Below, in pieces: positions 41,381 through 57,935 of a stretch of DNA of 64,000 nucleotides; the first letter of the stretch is position 1, and every line of letters begins with the position of its first letter. The notes under the pieces were generated by a model. The model was not told the DNA's origin, made no database searches, and worked only from the letters and a program-made list of their open reading frames with translations. Source of the stretch: Ciona intestinalis (Eukaryota > Chordata > Ascidiacea > Phlebobranchia > Cionidae); contig NC_020174.2 of NCBI RefSeq assembly GCF_000224145.3, forward strand, positions 4,097,026 to 4,161,025, given 5' to 3'. A program made the position numbers and the translations under genes.

Positions 41381-41869
41381 TGAAAAGCCAGCAGCTGGTT
41401 ATGCTTTATTTAACAACTTCTAGTGGGAAGAGGTGGACAGAATAGTTAGAAGATGCCTTGAAATTGTAGTGGTGCCCATTTCCACTTTTGAAATATGACG
41501 AATTGGTGTTTTAGCACTGTTTTGGCATATGAAATTGGATGATTTGTTAAACATTGTTTTTCTTTCTGACACGTTTTTATAGGTCTATATATTACGTATT
41601 AACATTGTTATGGGCCAAAAGCTTTATTTTATTATATTTTTATTATGTTGTTTAGTCATGTCATTTCAATATGATCATTTAAAATCATATGTAATTATAG
41701 CCTTAATACTATCTATATGCAGAAGGTTTGCTTTTACTAATGCAACACTTCTTCTATTTCTCGCTTTACAGGTTGTAAGATACATGTTGCAGTAGTTATT
41801 GTTTGCAGTTTTTTGATACTTTCTTGTTATTTTTTGCGCTACCTTGATTTTGCTTGCTTAACATTGCAG
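41381..41869 (+). other. HDAC3 3' flank and DCLK 5' flank
   Basis: AT-rich, no exon recognised. An acceptor CTTAACATTGCAG ends at 41869, one base before the proposed DCLK start exon, so the upstream leader is spliced in from elsewhere. Confidence 0.4.
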
Positions 41870-41870
41870 T

Positions 41871-44800
41871 ATGTTTCCCGACACTAATAATAGCAAACAA
41901 ATGGCAGAACAATTTGGTGGGGAATCAAAAGGTCGAAGAAAGTAAGAGATTTGAAATTTTTCTAACTGTTTTTATTTATACATATCTTTATATCTATTTG
42001 AGTAAGGTTTTACTCAAGAATATGGGTTTTAGGCTAGTGGGTAGCTGTATAATGTAAACGTATTGTCTGATATTTAATTACATTATATATATGTACTTTT
42101 CAAACCACCTGTTGTATATAAATAAATATGTAAGCTGAAATATTGATTTAGAAATCTAAAATGATATGTGGCATTTTGCAATGGTTTTGGGCTATATTAT
42201 ACTTGAAAAGGTTTAACTTGGTTTTTCCTCACAGAAGTAGTGGCTTGTCCAGAAACCCTAGTTATGGCTCGCAGAACAATTTGTACAGGGCCAGATCCTT
42301 ACAAAGAATCGCCGACGAAAAAAGAGCAAAAAAGGTAACACAAAATGTTCGTGCTTATTCATACCATGTTAATTTTTATTTTTTACGATATATAATGAGT
42401 TTATTCCAAATCCAAATAATGTATGGATACATATACATAGCATTTAGAAAAAATTGCAACTTTTTTCCAGCACAGTACAGAATGTTCATTAAAATCAAAC
42501 TATTCAAATGACTTCCTTTGTTACAATGTTATCCATCATGATGTAACAATGTGTGTTGACAGTAAGCGGCCGTACTCAATTACCCAACTAGCTTAACTGA
42601 ATGATCCTCACTCTCTTAAGAGACAAGCACTTATCTAACAAAGTATATCAATCTGAAAACTGATTTTTCCAAATTCTCCACTAATTTTATTAATATTATT
42701 TTAAACAAAATACAAATTAGCGCTAAAGAAACGCTGATAAAACTTGTGTAATTGTTTTTTTAATTTCCATCATATCCAAGGTACCTTGCATACAATATGT
42801 GCTTTGTAGGTGTACATTTTTGCACCAATGTCATAGCACTTGGCTTTAACCTCAAGGAATTGAAGAGTGTGGGTGAAAGTGCTTCACTATGTTGTATATA
42901 ATCACTTGTTTAAGAGCCACTAGTGCACATTATCGTTATAAAGCAGTTCTGAATGTTTCTAGTTTGAGTGTTACAGATTAGGCCGAGGGTTAAATAGTTT
43001 TATAATGGTGAGTGTTTACTTGTGATATAGTTTACTTACATAAGTGCATACATTATCTGTACTTATGTTTTAGTGTAGGCTTACGACCTGAAGCGTAATT
43101 AAATTTTAATATATAAATATATATATATATAATGTGTGTTATTAATTTGTAACCGTTTATATCATTCTTATTAAAGACACATATATTTATATATAAACAG
43201 AACACAGAGAATATGTATAAAAAAATAAGGATCGCGTCTGCTGTCTGTGTTCTAATAATTTTTGTGCATACTGCTTTGTAGAATATAGCCTATCCCCAAT
43301 TACCCAATATTAATTTCTTCAGGTTCGGTTTTATCGAAATGGTGATAATTTTCACACCGGACTTGTGTACGCTGTTTCCACCACACGTTTCCGTACATTT
43401 GAAGCAATGCTTATTGATCTTACCAACCGTCTTGCTGATAAAGTACATCTGCCTCATGGTGTTAGGGTTGTGTTCTCTTTAGATGGGGCGCGGAAGATTG
43501 AAACTATACAAGAACTTGAACATGGTAAGTAAGCAGAATGTCAAGTTAGATCTGTACTGTAGTCTCAACTTTATTTTTTGCTGGGTAATGAGCCATTTTT
43601 GGCCTAAATCTTAATACACATGGTGTGTCACGCTGCATGACCTTGCCCATGTAGAATAGCACCTTAATTTATTTAAAATATTGAAAATAAAGAAAAAATT
43701 TATTTACAACATATATTAAAAATACAGTTTTCTTTTAACCAACTGTGCATCGTTTTTTCCCAATACATTGTTCTAAGTAAAGAAAAATCTATATTACAAC
43801 AGATATTAAAAAATACACTTTTCTCAATGTGTGACCTACTGTATATACATTGTTTTCCCAGTACTTAAACAAGTTGTATTTTCCCCCAGGTGAAAGCTAT
43901 GTATGTGCTTCATCAGACATGTTTAAACGTCTTGAATACGGACGTAACACCAACCCTAGCTGGTGTGTAAATGTTCGAACGGGTAGTTCTGCGTCACTTA
44001 GACTTCGACAACAAGTGAGTCGCTTATTTTTCACTTCAGTTGCTAAACCGACTCAGACTACACTTGCAAACATTAATTATTCAATACATAATATAAGCAG
44101 TCTGTTCAATTAGGTCATGCTAGTATTTCAATACACTTTATTAAAATGCTTACAGAATACAGCTAAACTGGTCACTGATTTAGATATGAGTGTTACTAGG
44201 AAATAAAATGGCTTTTAGGAGGTTAATAAACATAATAGAAGCATAAAGTAGTACACACAAAAAATTTTAAGTTGTTTATTACCTTGATTGTTAAGTGAAT
44301 TGGCCAATGGGTCAATTGTGGCCTAAATATTAGGCCCCAGGACATGTGTATCACGCTGCAAGACCTCACCCACACAGAATAGAATAAGGAATTATTAATC
44401 AAAATGACACTTTCATAATATTGATTGAAAATTGCTAATCAACCTGAACTTTAACTTTGTCAATTTTGGACACTCTAACAGTGTTGTACTGTTTTATTGT
44501 TTTTGATTTTGTTTGATCCTCAGGAGAAAAACGGAGGATGGTTCATGGAGGACATGAGGAGCTGTGTGAGCCACGAGTCGCTCTGCAGGAATCTTCCCCT
44601 AGAGCGGGAGAGCCGGGACTTCATCAAACCAAAGCTCGTCACCATTATAAGGAGTGGAGTAAAGCCCCGAAAAGCGGTGTGTATAAAAATAATATTTTAA
44701 AATTTGAAATTGAAAACTGATTGGTATCTGAAAAATAAAAGAAAGGTAATATTTTTTCTTTAACCAAAACTTTAATTTATAAATATAATAAAATTTATTA

Positions 44801-47800
44801 CAAAAACCTCAAAAAATTTAATAATATTATTAGCTTCAACTATAAAAATCACTTATAAAAATATATATATATAATAATAATGTGTAAATCTTCGATTTAA
44901 AGTTGAATTTGTAATATATATATAATTCTTTAGCTAAATAATTTAAAGCTCTTTTTTTTTCACAGGTTCGAATTCTGCTGAACAAGAAAACTGCTCATTC
45001 TTTGGAACAAGTTTTAAATGATGTAACAAAAGCAATTAAGCTTGACACTGGTGCTGTGAGGAAGGTGTATACTCTGCAAGGCAAGCAGGTAACTATGATG
45101 CTATACCAGAAGCTGAGTTAAAACTATCTTTATTTGCTTTAATTTAATCACATGTACTTTTTTTAATAATAATGTGCACCGGCCAATGTCCGCCAGTTTA
45201 GCGTAAAGAAAAGAACACAGAACCTTAGATTTTTGTGATTTTTTTGAGCTTGTTTTTCAATCTGAAATTGATTTTTTAAGCTCCAAGTACAAGGCATAGT
45301 TTGTACAGCTGTCACAAAGCATTACGTCTTATTAGTCTTATTTAAAACCTTCTTCATCTAATACTATTGACTTGTTTTAGCTGATTTTAAATATTGCATA
45401 TTTTCCCTATTATTATCCACTATTAAGCCTTTAAAAAGTGTAGTGTATTCTAAGCTACAAAATGTAATTCTGTTTTTATCACTCAAATATAAAAATTTCC
45501 GACGCTTGCGTATTTTTTACATCATGACGTTTTCTTATATACCAGGTTCAAAGTCTGCAAGATTTCTTCGGTAACGACGATATATTCATCGCATATGGAC
45601 ACGAGAAACTTTCCCAAGATGATTTTGACATTGATGCAGATGGTATGCAGTTTTACATATTATTAATATTATCAATATAGCAGATAAAGATGTTTAAAAA
45701 ATAAAGTGAATGTGGTAAAAAATATTATACATACATACTTTTAAAAAAAATCGTTTTTACTTTTTTCTAATTTTTAAATATTATGATTTCTATTTACATC
45801 TAAAGCTATAGTAGAAAATTTGAATCGAATTCTAAAATTAGGTTTACTATGATTTTAACATATGGTCCAATGTCTATACAGAACTGCTGTTCCTATAAAT
45901 AAAGCTTTGTATTTTTCAAAATATGCATAATTAATGTATTCCTGCAATCCCAAGAGTTGTAAAATTATTGCGTGCAAAATGTGGCTCACGTAGTCCAGAC
46001 CTATAGGCTTTGACTTAATAGGCCTTGTGTATGGCAGGGTGTACCGTTGTAAGGCATAAGTGTTAGTTGTCGTTTTGCGACGGGAACTCCGCTCTAGGTC
46101 GAATCTGTCGCGTTTTTGGCTCTTAAATAATTTACAAGTCTTTCAGCCTGCTGCTCTGTTTAAATGTGACGCCCGTCCTGTTCATTTCATTAATGCTCGA
46201 TTCTTATTGATTTTACGCCGCTGGTGACTTAAAATGGGTGAATTTCCAATTTCCTTGCATAAGCCAGCTGTGGTAGTTAATTCACGCGTTGAAGGCCGAT
46301 TTTAAAAACAACGGTTTTATGTGTATGGTGTTTACTATTACCCCAACTTTATTAAAAGTACATTCACTTTGTAAAACATCATGCGTGTAGGTGTAGGTAT
46401 AGTACCTAAACAGCAGTGCCTTGAGTCATGACCACTGTGACCGACACATATAGTATCACTGTGGTGTAAGATGTGATATACCGTTATCACATATATCTCA
46501 TATTTCCGACTCCTAGCGTGTTTATTTAAACTAACAACACTCCTTTAAAGTCGTAAGGATACGGTTATATAGTTCTTTAAATGTTCTGTTTACTACAAAA
46601 TAGGACTATAGAAAAAGGAAATAGCGTCCCATTTTACCCCACCCCACTGTATTACTTCCGTCCTTTTATCTGCAGAAGCGAAATTCATTCGCCCTTATTC
46701 ATCACAAACTGCCCGTACGCCTCGTGTTACATTACAAAGAAAAGGCAGCGCCCGTCTCAACCGAACCGCGGATTTTCCAACATCGCCACAAGGCAAGGCC
46801 GCACCTCGTCGGGCACAATCACTACGGATCTCACCCACGCATCATAAGAAACCGCTGTCCTTGGTATGTATAATGCCGCCGACTAAATATGCAGTTTATG
46901 GGCAAAATTACAAAAAAAATGCTGTGACTAAATATGCATATTCGAATAAATTGCCAATAATGCTGGCAACTTTACTAAATATGCAGCTAATGCACAAAAA
47001 TTGTCAAAAACAGTAAACACTGACAATTTAATATGCAGCTCATTGGCAAAAATTATCACTTTCTCAAGAGCTGCAGCGTCTGGCCACGACCTACTACAGA
47101 TATTTCTCTAGTATAGACCGTGGTTTGACATACACAATTCTCTTGTATAGTACGACAATGCATGCTTCTTAAAGGAGTTTTTATAATAATTGAAATTGCA
47201 ATAGTTTGTGTTAAAGTTACTTAATCTTTCACACCGAAGTTTTATAAATGTATGAGTAAAATTGATTCCGTCTCTTCACTGTAACGAAGATCGGAAAAGT
47301 TTACAAGAGCAAACTACGAATGGTAACCATAAAACGAAATATGTTTATGCATGAAACAGAAAAAATAACATATACTGGTATTGTTAAATATACGATCGCC
47401 CGAAAAACAATAAACTATTCTTTGGTCGATATTGAATAATCTGCAGAACTTTATCTTCTTGTTTCCCTACAGCATAGCGGCAGTATGCTGGAAATGGACA
47501 CGTCGCCTTACCCGCAGCAAATCCATGAACGTTACGAAGTTGCTGAGATAATTGGTGATGGAAACTTCGCTGTTGTACGTGAGTGCGTGGAAAGATCGAC
47601 CGGACGTAAATTCGCACTCAAGATTATAGACAAAGCGAAATGTGTCGGCAAGGTGACGGTTTTCAGCTATTTTAAATATAGTATTGTTAGATTTATTATG
47701 TTTTTTTTCATCTATTGGCCCAGTTGATAGTAAACAAAGAATAATTATAAAAGTATGTATCCGTAGTCGACTCTAAATCAGCGTTGTTAACTGTTCAAAA

Positions 47801-50800
47801 CAAGATAGGAAAATGTTTTATTTTTTTCAAGGCAGCCTACGAGTATACCATGTAAATTGCTTTGTTGCTATATTACCGTTATTGTAACGTTAAAATCTGG
47901 TTAACTGGAAAATCATACTTTTAACTGTCCGTTTCTGTTACAAAATTTAGCTTGTAAAATGTATAGTTTTTTCAATGCTATTTTCAATGTTGTAGCTATA
48001 TGACAAACGTGACCGTTCTACATTGTACACGCTTATTTAGGCATATGTTTATTACTATACTTAAACGACTAAAGTATAAACCAATATTATTCTTATTGTA
48101 ATCGAATTAATTCAAGTCCAGCCGTCATGGGTAGAGTTATCCCATAGGGATTAATTCTTCATTAACTTATTTATTATAACAAGAATCCCACGAGTGCATG
48201 CAGTATGTTGTATAATCTGTTTACCATATGCTGTATTATCATGCACATCATGTGACCGTATGCTGATAATGCAATGTGTTCAATCTTAATTTAGGCTTTT
48301 AAAAATACCATTAAGACTCTCAATAGGTTTTGTTAAATGTAGAATTGCCATGTGGTATTTCGACTATTATGGGTAGCCTTGCCTATAATTGAGACGTTTG
48401 GAAATTTATGTTATTCCGTTTTTTAGCATGTCTGTCTTTTTAAAAGAATGTTTATTATAAAGCTTTAGCGGTAAAAGTTTTTAGGTGTAGTTAAATGATA
48501 AAATATCATGAATATAGCTTGAACACCCTAGATGGTTTTGTTACTTGCGTTATGTAACCTACACCTTATGCTTGTAGCCACGCCATGGCTCAGACAGCAG
48601 TGGTTATAGCGCGCCTGTTTCTAACCGAGAGGTTATGGATTTTAAGCATGTCGCTGCTACCATTGTGGGTAATTGCTCTTACCCAATTGTCCTTTATTTG
48701 TTGTCTAAGTTGTAAGCTATACATTACAAAGGAATAAATAAATACATATACAAACTGAGCGGGAACGACGTGTATATAGGCCGTGTTATAAATACGGTGC
48801 CCCGCCACGCCAGGATTAATCAAGTTTATTCAATCACTTTTTACGAGTTGTATGAAACTACAAAGTATGAAACTTGTGTCCACAAGTAATCCGCTTAGCT
48901 GTTAACAGTGACATTGGTATTTACCATTTACAGGAATACATGATTTTCAATGAGGTTTCCATCTTACGTCGTGTGAAACATCCGAACGTGGTTCGTCTTC
49001 TGCAGGATTTCGATCTGAAGTCGGAGATCTATTTGGTTATGGAGCTAGTCAACGTTAGTGAGCTTTAAGTTTGGTGTTTTGAGTTTCTGGTTCTGGTTTT
49101 CAAACCATAGGATTCTCTCTGTCATTTCTATTTGCTATCTTAAGCAACTGATTTGTAATGGATATTTTGTAATGTTTTTTTGCACATTCTGCTTTTGTTT
49201 CTGCGGATTTTGAAAATTTTTTTGTGCGTTGTTATTACATCTGGATAATCAGTACTTATTCCTAAGTAGTCAGATGATGCTAATGACATTAGTCTATTAC
49301 AGCCTAGTTATCGTATTGCGTGATATTACTAATATTTTATACCACACACAGGGTGGGGACTTGTTTGGTGCAATTTCTTCAGCATCCCGATACACGGAGA
49401 GAGATGCGAGTGGTATGCTGCATAACTTGGCCAGCGCACTTGCTCATTTGCATAAACTGCGGATCGTTCACCGCGACATTAAGCCTGAGAATCTACTGGT
49501 AAGCAAAAATCACATGCGTAAATTTAACGACAGTTGTTATAACATGTATGTTCTGTTTCATACACCTCGTGGACGTTTACGAGTTACAACGTATGCAACT
49601 TTGGGGGTGATTGTTTTTCAGTATGTTCGACAATTTAGACAACCCATCAGTGACTACTGGGTTAGAGCAATTGTCGTTAAATGTCTTGCCCAGGGATACG
49701 TAAGCCTACAAAGGTAGCAGCGACGAGCCTAAGATACAATGGTTCTTTTAAGTGTTTTTATGCTGTTGTAAACTTAAAATTTTGTGTTTTTTTAATTTAG
49801 GTTTGCGAGTATGAAGACGGCAGCAAAGCATTGAAACTTGCCGACTTTGGTCTCGCAACCACAGTCACTGGACCATTATACACAGTGTGTGGGACACCTA
49901 CTTATGTTGCACCCGAAGTCATAGCACAAACTGGGTGGGTTATGCTACAGAATTTACGTACAATCTGTAAGAAGGTTTTTACATATTGCTTGCGAGACAA
50001 TGCATTTTGCATTGCAGAACGATTTTTTTGCGTATTTTTAGTTAAAGCATATTTTATTCATAGAACGTATTATGTTTGATGAATAATACTTTACTCATAT
50101 ATCACCCAAACATTCGCTTTTTTGTTGAGTGTATGTTACTACGTATTTCGAATTTATAAGACGAACCTGACCGCTGGTACTTGACCTATACGCAACAAAG
50201 CGACTTGATTGGTTATGAACGTGGATAGCTGCGTACCACTTTATATATTAGAGATTGCCAACTGTTTAACACCCCACCACGCAGGTATGGTGTAAAAGTC
50301 GACGTGTGGGCAGCTGGTGTCATAATTTACATTCTTCTGTGTGGTTTTCCTCCTTTTCGATCTGAGGCAAACCACCAAGAAAAAATTTTCGACGCCATCT
50401 TGGCCGGGGAGCTCGACTTTCCACCAGAGCATTGGAAACATATTTCAGAATCAGCTTGCCAGTTAATCAGAGCTACTCTGCATATGAACCCCAAGCTTCG
50501 ATTCTCAGCTGAGCAGATTCTACGACACCCATGGGTTGCAGTAAGCGTTTGTTTTTACCACCGAGTTTTCGTTATTTAGCTAGCGCCGTGGCATCAGTAG
50601 TCCGCGCGCCTCTAAGTCGAAGGTGACGGGTTCAAGTCGTCGTTGCTGTCATTGTTGCGTATATGTCCGTGGACAAGACACTTAACGACAATTATTTCAA
50701 CCTAGTGATCACTAATGAAGTATCTATTATTTCAGCCATACACAAAAAAAACCAAAGCTACACTACGTGGTAACTCGTAAGCGGGCATGGAGTGTATGAA

Positions 50801-51824
50801 ACAGGACAACCGTATTGTAACAATTGCCCCGCCATGCGAAAGTAAACAAGTTACATTCATCCATTTTTTCAGGAAGACACTGCGTTGGACAGAGACATGA
50901 AAAAAGCTGTGTCCAACAAATTGTTGACTTTCCATCCAACTTCACCTGATGAACTTTCACCAACTAAAGAACGAAAGAAGAGAGTTAACCTCGGTGGTCG
51001 AGTATTAGCTGTGAGTGACGAATCACACTGTATATTCAGTAATCTTTGTCTTGCAAAGGGCTTAGTTGCTTTTATGCTGATCTTTTTCCAATTACTGAAA
51101 ATTTCATAGTGTATAGTATAGTGGGGGCGATGGGACAACTTTTCTTTCTGCTTTCTCGGGCCATTTGGTAGTAAACAAAGAAAATTCAAAGAATTTTAAA
51201 ACCATATCCTCACGACATCCATAGATCGTTGTTAATTGTTTAAAACACGATTAAGATATTTGGATAATATGTGCTAAAGGTGTCCCATCTTTCCCCATCC
51301 TACTATATATATATATTGTTAATTTGTTATACATCCTACTTTTCCCTTTGTAAGACAAAGTTGTCCCTCTAGTTTCATCTGGCCCATGCTCAAATTGTCG
51401 TTGTAGCAGCTTTGTGTCGTATATGTTTCCATGTAATGTAAAGGTGGCCGCTTTGTAATGTATTGCATCTGTTTTCGCTCGTTTTATGCGCCAGATTTAT
51501 GTTGCAGAACTATGCAAGATGACCGAAAAAGTAAGGTAGAGCACGTAGAACGTGTTAAAAGGTACCGTGATGTGTTTATTTACCAGCAGTGTTGCATGTT
51601 CATGTAGCTTTACGTATATTTCATCACTCTTAACTTTATACACCTTTTGAACCGTTGTTTTAGTTGCAATTTTTTGTATGTTTCAGCTCACTGCTTTAGA
51701 TAAGAACGACCGCATGATGGCGTCATTGCAGCCAACGGCGTCCGATGATGCGCCACAAGAGGGCGCTGGCCTCAACGACGATTGCCCCATTTCCCCGGAG
51801 TACGATTCCCCAGACGCGTTTTAA
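41871..51824 (+). CDS. DCLK: Doublecortin-like kinase (DCLK)
   Basis: Fifteen exons: 41871-41941, 42235-42334, 43323-43524, 43890-44014, 44524-44676, 44966-45088, 45546-45642, 46676-46863, 47473-47652, 48934-49053, 49352-49498, 49801-49934, 50285-50540, 50873-51010, 51687-51824 (723 aa; human DCLK1 is about 729). Two doublecortin domains bind microtubules: the first starts [15 protein letters not shown], the second [15 protein letters not shown] to [14 protein letters not shown] Ser/Arg/Pro-rich linker leads to a CaMK-type kinase: glycine loop GDGNFAVV, lysine in [33 protein letters not shown], and HPWVA. The tail ends [12 protein letters not shown], like the vertebrate SPF-type end. The start ATG is in the first exon with an acceptor just before it; an alternative upstream start or kinase-only promoter cannot be excluded. 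DCLK regulates microtubule transport and neuronal morphology in animals. Confidence 0.93.
46448..46651 (-). repeat. MITE copy, DCLK intron, reverse
   Basis: TATAGTATCACTGTGGTGTAAG to CCATTTTACCCCACCCCACT. It ends about 25 bases before the exon at 46676. Confidence 0.75.
47667..47820 (+). repeat. Degenerate MITE interior, DCLK intron
   Basis: TTTTTCATCTATTGGCCCAGTTGATAGTAAACAAAGAATAATTATAA, TTGTTAACTGTTCAAAACAAG. No clear ends. Confidence 0.45.
48577..48840 (+). mobile_element. SINE with tRNA-like head, DCLK intron
   Basis: CACGCCATGGCTCAGACAGC, GTTATAGCGCGCCTG, GCTGCTACCATTGTGGGT, GTGTTATAAATACGGTGCC, CCGCCACGCCAGGATTAATC. Confidence 0.75.
49512..49735 (-). mobile_element. SINE, reverse, DCLK intron
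   Basis: GTTATAACATGTATGTTCTG, ACTTTGGGGGTGATTGTTTT, CAACCCATCAGTGACTACTG, GTCGTTAAATGTCTTGCCCA, AGGTAGCAGCGACGAGCC. Confidence 0.75.
50580..50868 (+). mobile_element. SINE abutting a DCLK exon
   Basis: The best tRNA-like head in the window: GCGCCGTGGCATCAGTAGTC (A box region) and GACGGGTTCAAGTCG (B box). Body: TTTCAACCTAGTGATCACTA, CTCGTAAGCGGGCATGGAG, GCCCCGCCATGCGAAAG. Its tail, TACATTCATCCATTTTTTCAG, merges into the acceptor of the exon at 50873. Confidence 0.8.
51110..51308 (+). repeat. MITE copy, DCLK last intron
   Basis: GTATAGTATAGTGGGGGCGATG to CATCTTTCCCCATCCTACTATA. Confidence 0.85.
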
Positions 51825-54800
51825 AATACCACCTTTTCTTTATCCTATCACAGCTTAACCCAAAACTAACGCAACAACGCCTTCACAACATGACATAACA
51901 GCATAGCCGCCGTGGATCTAAATGCCTTCGCCCGAGCTGAATAAGACGTATATCTTAGGAATTAAAAGCCTACATTATGACTGCTACTTTCATATATCGC
52001 TTTCCGCCTGCGCAAGCAATTCGTTTTTTATTTTTTCGTAACTGTGATGTTGTACCGTTTTCAGTATTCGTTCCTCGTATAAGCATACCGTGACCACTGT
52101 TGTTTAATAGTTGTATGTAAAGACATCTAGTTGCTCTCGCATTGCACATATTTTCTTACGCGTCTGTACTACGAACAACATACCTTCTTTAGATGCTACC
52201 CAAGCCTTCATTTTTTAGAACAAACGAGATGCTAAATTATATAGCATATGCATCCTTTTTGCTTTAGACTGCCCTTAGTTTTTGTTCGATGCATGACACA
52301 ACTAGTTGTATTCGCCATATATAGTCATTGTTTCGCTTAAATTAGTCGTTGTGCTAGTATATCTCTTTAGTATCTACGTAATTGGTCCGAGTTTGACTTC
52401 ATACGTTTATCATGCATGGAGATTTAATTTCTTGTACTTTGCGAGTAACAAATAAATAACAGCATTGGCATCTTTAAACTGAAGTGTTTTGGTTTTAAAC
52501 ATTAAACGGTAAGACTGGTACAATATACTTTATCCATTTTGTACGCACCATGTTTGGTTTCTGTCTACCAGAGTGCCTACAAATATTTATATACGGACAG
52601 ATGTCTGCGAGTAAAATCGTACGCGATAGGATTTTTTATTTTACAAAATTTATTTGTTGTTACTAAAAAAGTATCTTTATTGGATAAATTACAATATTAC
52701 CAAAAACTAAACGAACTGTCGTAATAGAAACCAATACTGACCAAACTAAAAGCAGTCGCACCCCAACAAATAATAAATACTTTAACAGGAACCGCCCAAA
52801 TGTTGACCTTTGCCCTTTTCTATTTTAATCTTGCTTGCTGTAGTTGTTTCTCAAGCACGGGTTATCTTGTAACTAAGTGCATTGAAATCGAAAATGAAAG
52901 TAATATAGTTTGTTGTGTATGATTAACCGAATTTATAAAATACAGGCTTAAAATACATAGGAAATGACCATGTTTTATGGTGTTAGTGTATAGTGTTATT
53001 TGTTTATATTTGTTATCGCGTAAGCTGTAAGCCGTAATTTTATCAATGAGGTCGAAATAGTTACGATTATAAATTTACTTGTTTGAATTCACCATGCTGT
53101 TAATGCACAATCATTCAGGTGCAGTCACTACACGTCGGGTAATTGACTAATATCCGTTTTACCGGTATTTTTGACACTCGATTTATAAACGGGCGCATAG
53201 TTAAAATTAAGAAGCCTTGTCCCTTGTCCAAACCATCTGTTTAAATTTACGCTTTTTATTTTTTTACATATGACTAATAAACTTAACTGTAATATGAATC
53301 AGACACACATAGCATCTTTCACTTGCGCACAATGTTGTTGCAATTTCTATTTTGACTCTTGCTGACTTTTATCATGTAGCATGATTCATTATGTATAATA
53401 TATAACTTAGTATTTCTGTTTCATGTGAATACATAGCTCGGTGTTGCATACATTGGTGTTGTGAATCTGTTATACACCGTGAATGCTTTCTAAAGATTGG
53501 ACATTGATCTCAAAAACTGGTTGTAAACATCTTTAACTGTACCAGCGGAATTTTTCAAGGTATTGTTTTATGTATGTATATATTACGGTGTATAATTTTA
53601 ATAACACCAACTCAATTTGATGTTTACCAATTAATTAAAGAAATTACGACCTTTTTTCTAATGTTTGTATAACTTCAATATTGCTTTTTTAATGGTGACT
53701 CTCACTGTTAATTGCATCTACAGACCTGACACTTTCTCATTTAAGCAAGCTGAGAAAATCAATATAATCCGGTGCAGATTCTAATTTTAGACACCCAGTC
53801 ATGCAGTGTGGTAGCCTCTGATCAGAGCACACTCCGTTTCAACGCGGCACCCTCTCCAGTTTAAATAGGATCTATAAATTGTGAGCAACGTAACTGCTTA
53901 GTGCACCACCGAAACTATTGATTGACTCATGAAAGGCGAGAGCCAGCAGAACAGGAAATTGCCAGCATTCGGTGGCCCAGAGTCTATGCTGTGTATGGAG
54001 GCTTGTGACATCTTGTTTAGTTGCTGTTTTAATTCAGTGATGATGTAAACTTTTCCCTGTATTATGTATACAGAGAAAAGTCACTGCCTTAATTGGATAG
54101 TTGAACTGGGATGGCTTAGTGGTATAAATGTTTTACAGTTTAGAAAGTATAGTTTGTGCTGTGAAGTTTGGTGATAGATTTTTTTAAATGTATAAATAAT
54201 ATATTAAGCTTGAAACTCATACAAGAAAGTAGAGTATTTATGAATCTAACAAAGTATAATGAATAGAAATCAAGTGAATTAATTTCTGCGATTTAGTTTG
54301 TTTTAAACCAATAGCACAGTGCAGTATGAATAAAAGAATGTAATCAGTTTTAAACAGCCAGTTCGTGGCAAGCGTCAGTCATTTGTTTTTGATAACGAAC
54401 CATTTCCTGGTTTGCTACCTACAGCTCTCAGTGGGTTTTTGGCCCTTTTCAATGAAGTTCAGCATTGAGGTACACAGGAAACATTGATTGAAACAGGGCT
54501 TGATTATGTTGCACTTTCAGCCAGGGGGAGTCGGTTTTAATATAATTGGTAGAATTTTCTTGCATGTAATAGCTAACCAGCTACATAATATATATTTAAC
54601 AATATAGTTACATGTTAGGTTATATTATAGAAATAGGTTTATGTTAAAACAGTTTTGTGGTAGTAGGTTGAACAATTTTGATGTCAGCTATTGAGGTATA
54701 CAAGATTATTAATATTAGCAATTAGCATTTAAAATCCACTGTATAACCGGTTCAATTCCTTATGGCCGTGTGTTTATAGTATGAATGTACAAATGTACTC

Positions 54801-55029
54801 GACCAAAAATAAAATCTGTCCTTAAGCTGTAATTTTGTATGTATCAATATTTTCCTTCTAGAACTATTGTCATTAGTTTATTTTTTCTTTGTGCTTGGTG
54901 GAAACTGTTATATTTGGTGTTAGATTAATCACGAAGTCATTACGTGCTGAACACCCCACTTACATAGTAGACCATTCTTCTGCTAGTCCTGTACATACTA
55001 CAAGAGCTAGCGCTGCTGGGACTGGAACA
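51825..55029 (+). other. DCLK 3' flank and Rac upstream region
   Basis: About 3.2 kb without a recognised coding exon. DCLK polyA candidate AATAAATAACA near 52450. A less AT-rich island at about 53770-54010 includes TCTATAAATTGTGAGC (53870), a possible TATA promoter. 54915-55029 is the probable 5' UTR just before the Rac start. Confidence 0.4.
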
Positions 55030-57142
<2,113 letters not shown>

Positions 57143-57935
57143 TCGCCACTCGCGTTGCAGATACAGCGAACTGCCATTCACTACAGACGGTAGACCGCCA
57201 CCGTTTTATTCAAAATTTTTAATAACGTAATTCGTTTTGAACTCTTCGGATCCTTATTGCGTAGCGTATTTGCTGCCTTCACGCAGCTCGTTTCCTACTT
57301 CATGTGACATCTACCATTACAAAAAAACAACACGTCGTATAAATTTAACGTGCTAGCACTAATTCATTATCGCCTTCATCGTACGCACTAATTATTGAAG
57401 CGGTAATCCATTAACGACCCAAATTTTAGGATAGGTTCCTTATCAAAATCTGGAAAACTCGCGTGCGTCCATGTTGCATGGTGTTTTGCGACCGCGTGCA
57501 ATTACTGTTATAACTCGGCTGCCTCTGCCGGGTTCCTAACACATGTGCATATCCAAATCACGTCGTTATTTCATTTACAAAAGATTCATGCGCCGTTGCG
57601 TATCATGCCTGGCCAATCCTTTATAAGTTAAAACTCTTTTCATGTACATATCAGTATTCAATCAATTTTTTACACTTCAAATCATTCAAATTATTAATAC
57701 TTCGTCGCTTTAGGTCAAATAGTTAATTTGCTCCTTCGGTCCTTCAAACAACGCCAGGTTAAGCGGCTGATTTTTCATTAGCAGTCCAGCCGCCCTTCCC
57801 TGTCGTCTTGATGTTATTACCCTAGATATATTGGTATTATTAACGTATCACTTAATAATTTGTCGTGTACACCAAGAGAACGAATAAAGCTCAAACTTCT
57901 GAAAATCGTTTTAGGCGTTATTGTGCTAACTTTTG
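57143..57935. other. Intergenic after Rac gene 1
   Basis: Rac1 3' flank. AATAAA in CGAACGAATAAAGCTC near 57880 is a plausible polyA signal. No other feature seen. Confidence 0.45.

Noticed and set aside
51508-51530. Possible tiny DCLK exon between 51010 and 51687
   Set aside because: It has splice-like edges, but in the required phase it contains a stop codon, and the flanking exons already join in frame.
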